DNA of 5,428 bases. It comes from an uncultured Rikenella sp. GTDB lineage: Bacteria > Bacteroidota > Bacteroidia > Bacteroidales > Rikenellaceae. The position numbers were made by a program, and so were the translations under genes. This document shows, in pieces, positions 5,406-5,428 of the stretch. The DNA is taken from contig CAJTNK010000119.1 of assembly GCA_910577885.1 (NCBI GenBank), forward strand, positions 1 to 5,428. Direction: 5' to 3'. Under the pieces are notes generated by a model. It made no database searches and was not told the DNA's origin. It saw nothing but the letters and a program-made list of their open reading frames with translations. Numbering within the stretch: the first letter of the stretch is position 1; every line of letters starts with the position of its first letter.

Positions 5406-5428
5406 TGAGGGGTTGGCAAACAAAGCGG
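5405..5428 (+). CDS. Possible start of a further gene, cut by the window end
   Basis: An ATG at 5405-5407 shares its A with the TGA stop of the hydrolase (TGATG overlap) and opens a frame reading MRGWQTKR to the window end. Stop-start overlap is a common sign of translational coupling, but eight codons are too few to support a product or even a real gene. Confidence 0.15.

Overview
The window looks like a high-GC Bacteroidota chromosome, probably of the Alistipes/Rikenellaceae type. This is inferred from protein flavour, the lack of Shine-Dalgarno sequences before the starts, A/T-leaning leaders and the style of the intergenic repeat; nothing in the window proves the genus. All four confident genes lie on the + strand and are strongly G-rich on the coding strand.

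Layout. Bases 1-85 hold no supported gene, but they carry a strong GC-rich two-tier stem-loop (17-53). Then come a COG2509-type FAD-dependent oxidoreductase (86-1723) and, 29 bases later, a complete EPSP synthase, aroA (1753-3069). The next 472 bases (3070-3541) appear non-coding. They contain a highly structured element (3110-3504): two diverged inverted arms, each ending on its outer side in an 11-base palindrome, around a central hairpin with about 25 pairs. A zinc-type cation diffusion facilitator (3542-4447) follows, and 16 bases later an alpha/beta hydrolase of the serine aminopeptidase S33 type (4464-5405). The last 23 bases may begin another gene that overlaps the hydrolase stop.

How the genes relate. 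The oxidoreductase and aroA are probably co-transcribed, and so are the transporter and hydrolase; the structured element separates the two pairs. AroA is the sixth step of the shikimate pathway. The oxidoreductase has no assigned substrate, so a link to aromatic synthesis is only positional. The transporter should export zinc or a similar divalent metal; no functional tie to the hydrolase can be read from the sequence.

The genes themselves belong to known families. The least explained item is the intergenic element at 3110-3504, where the two terminal palindromes differ in sequence yet both keep perfect self-complementarity. Secondary curiosities are an abrupt loss of G-over-C skew inside aroA and a leucine-codon bias that sets the transporter apart from the hydrolase downstream.
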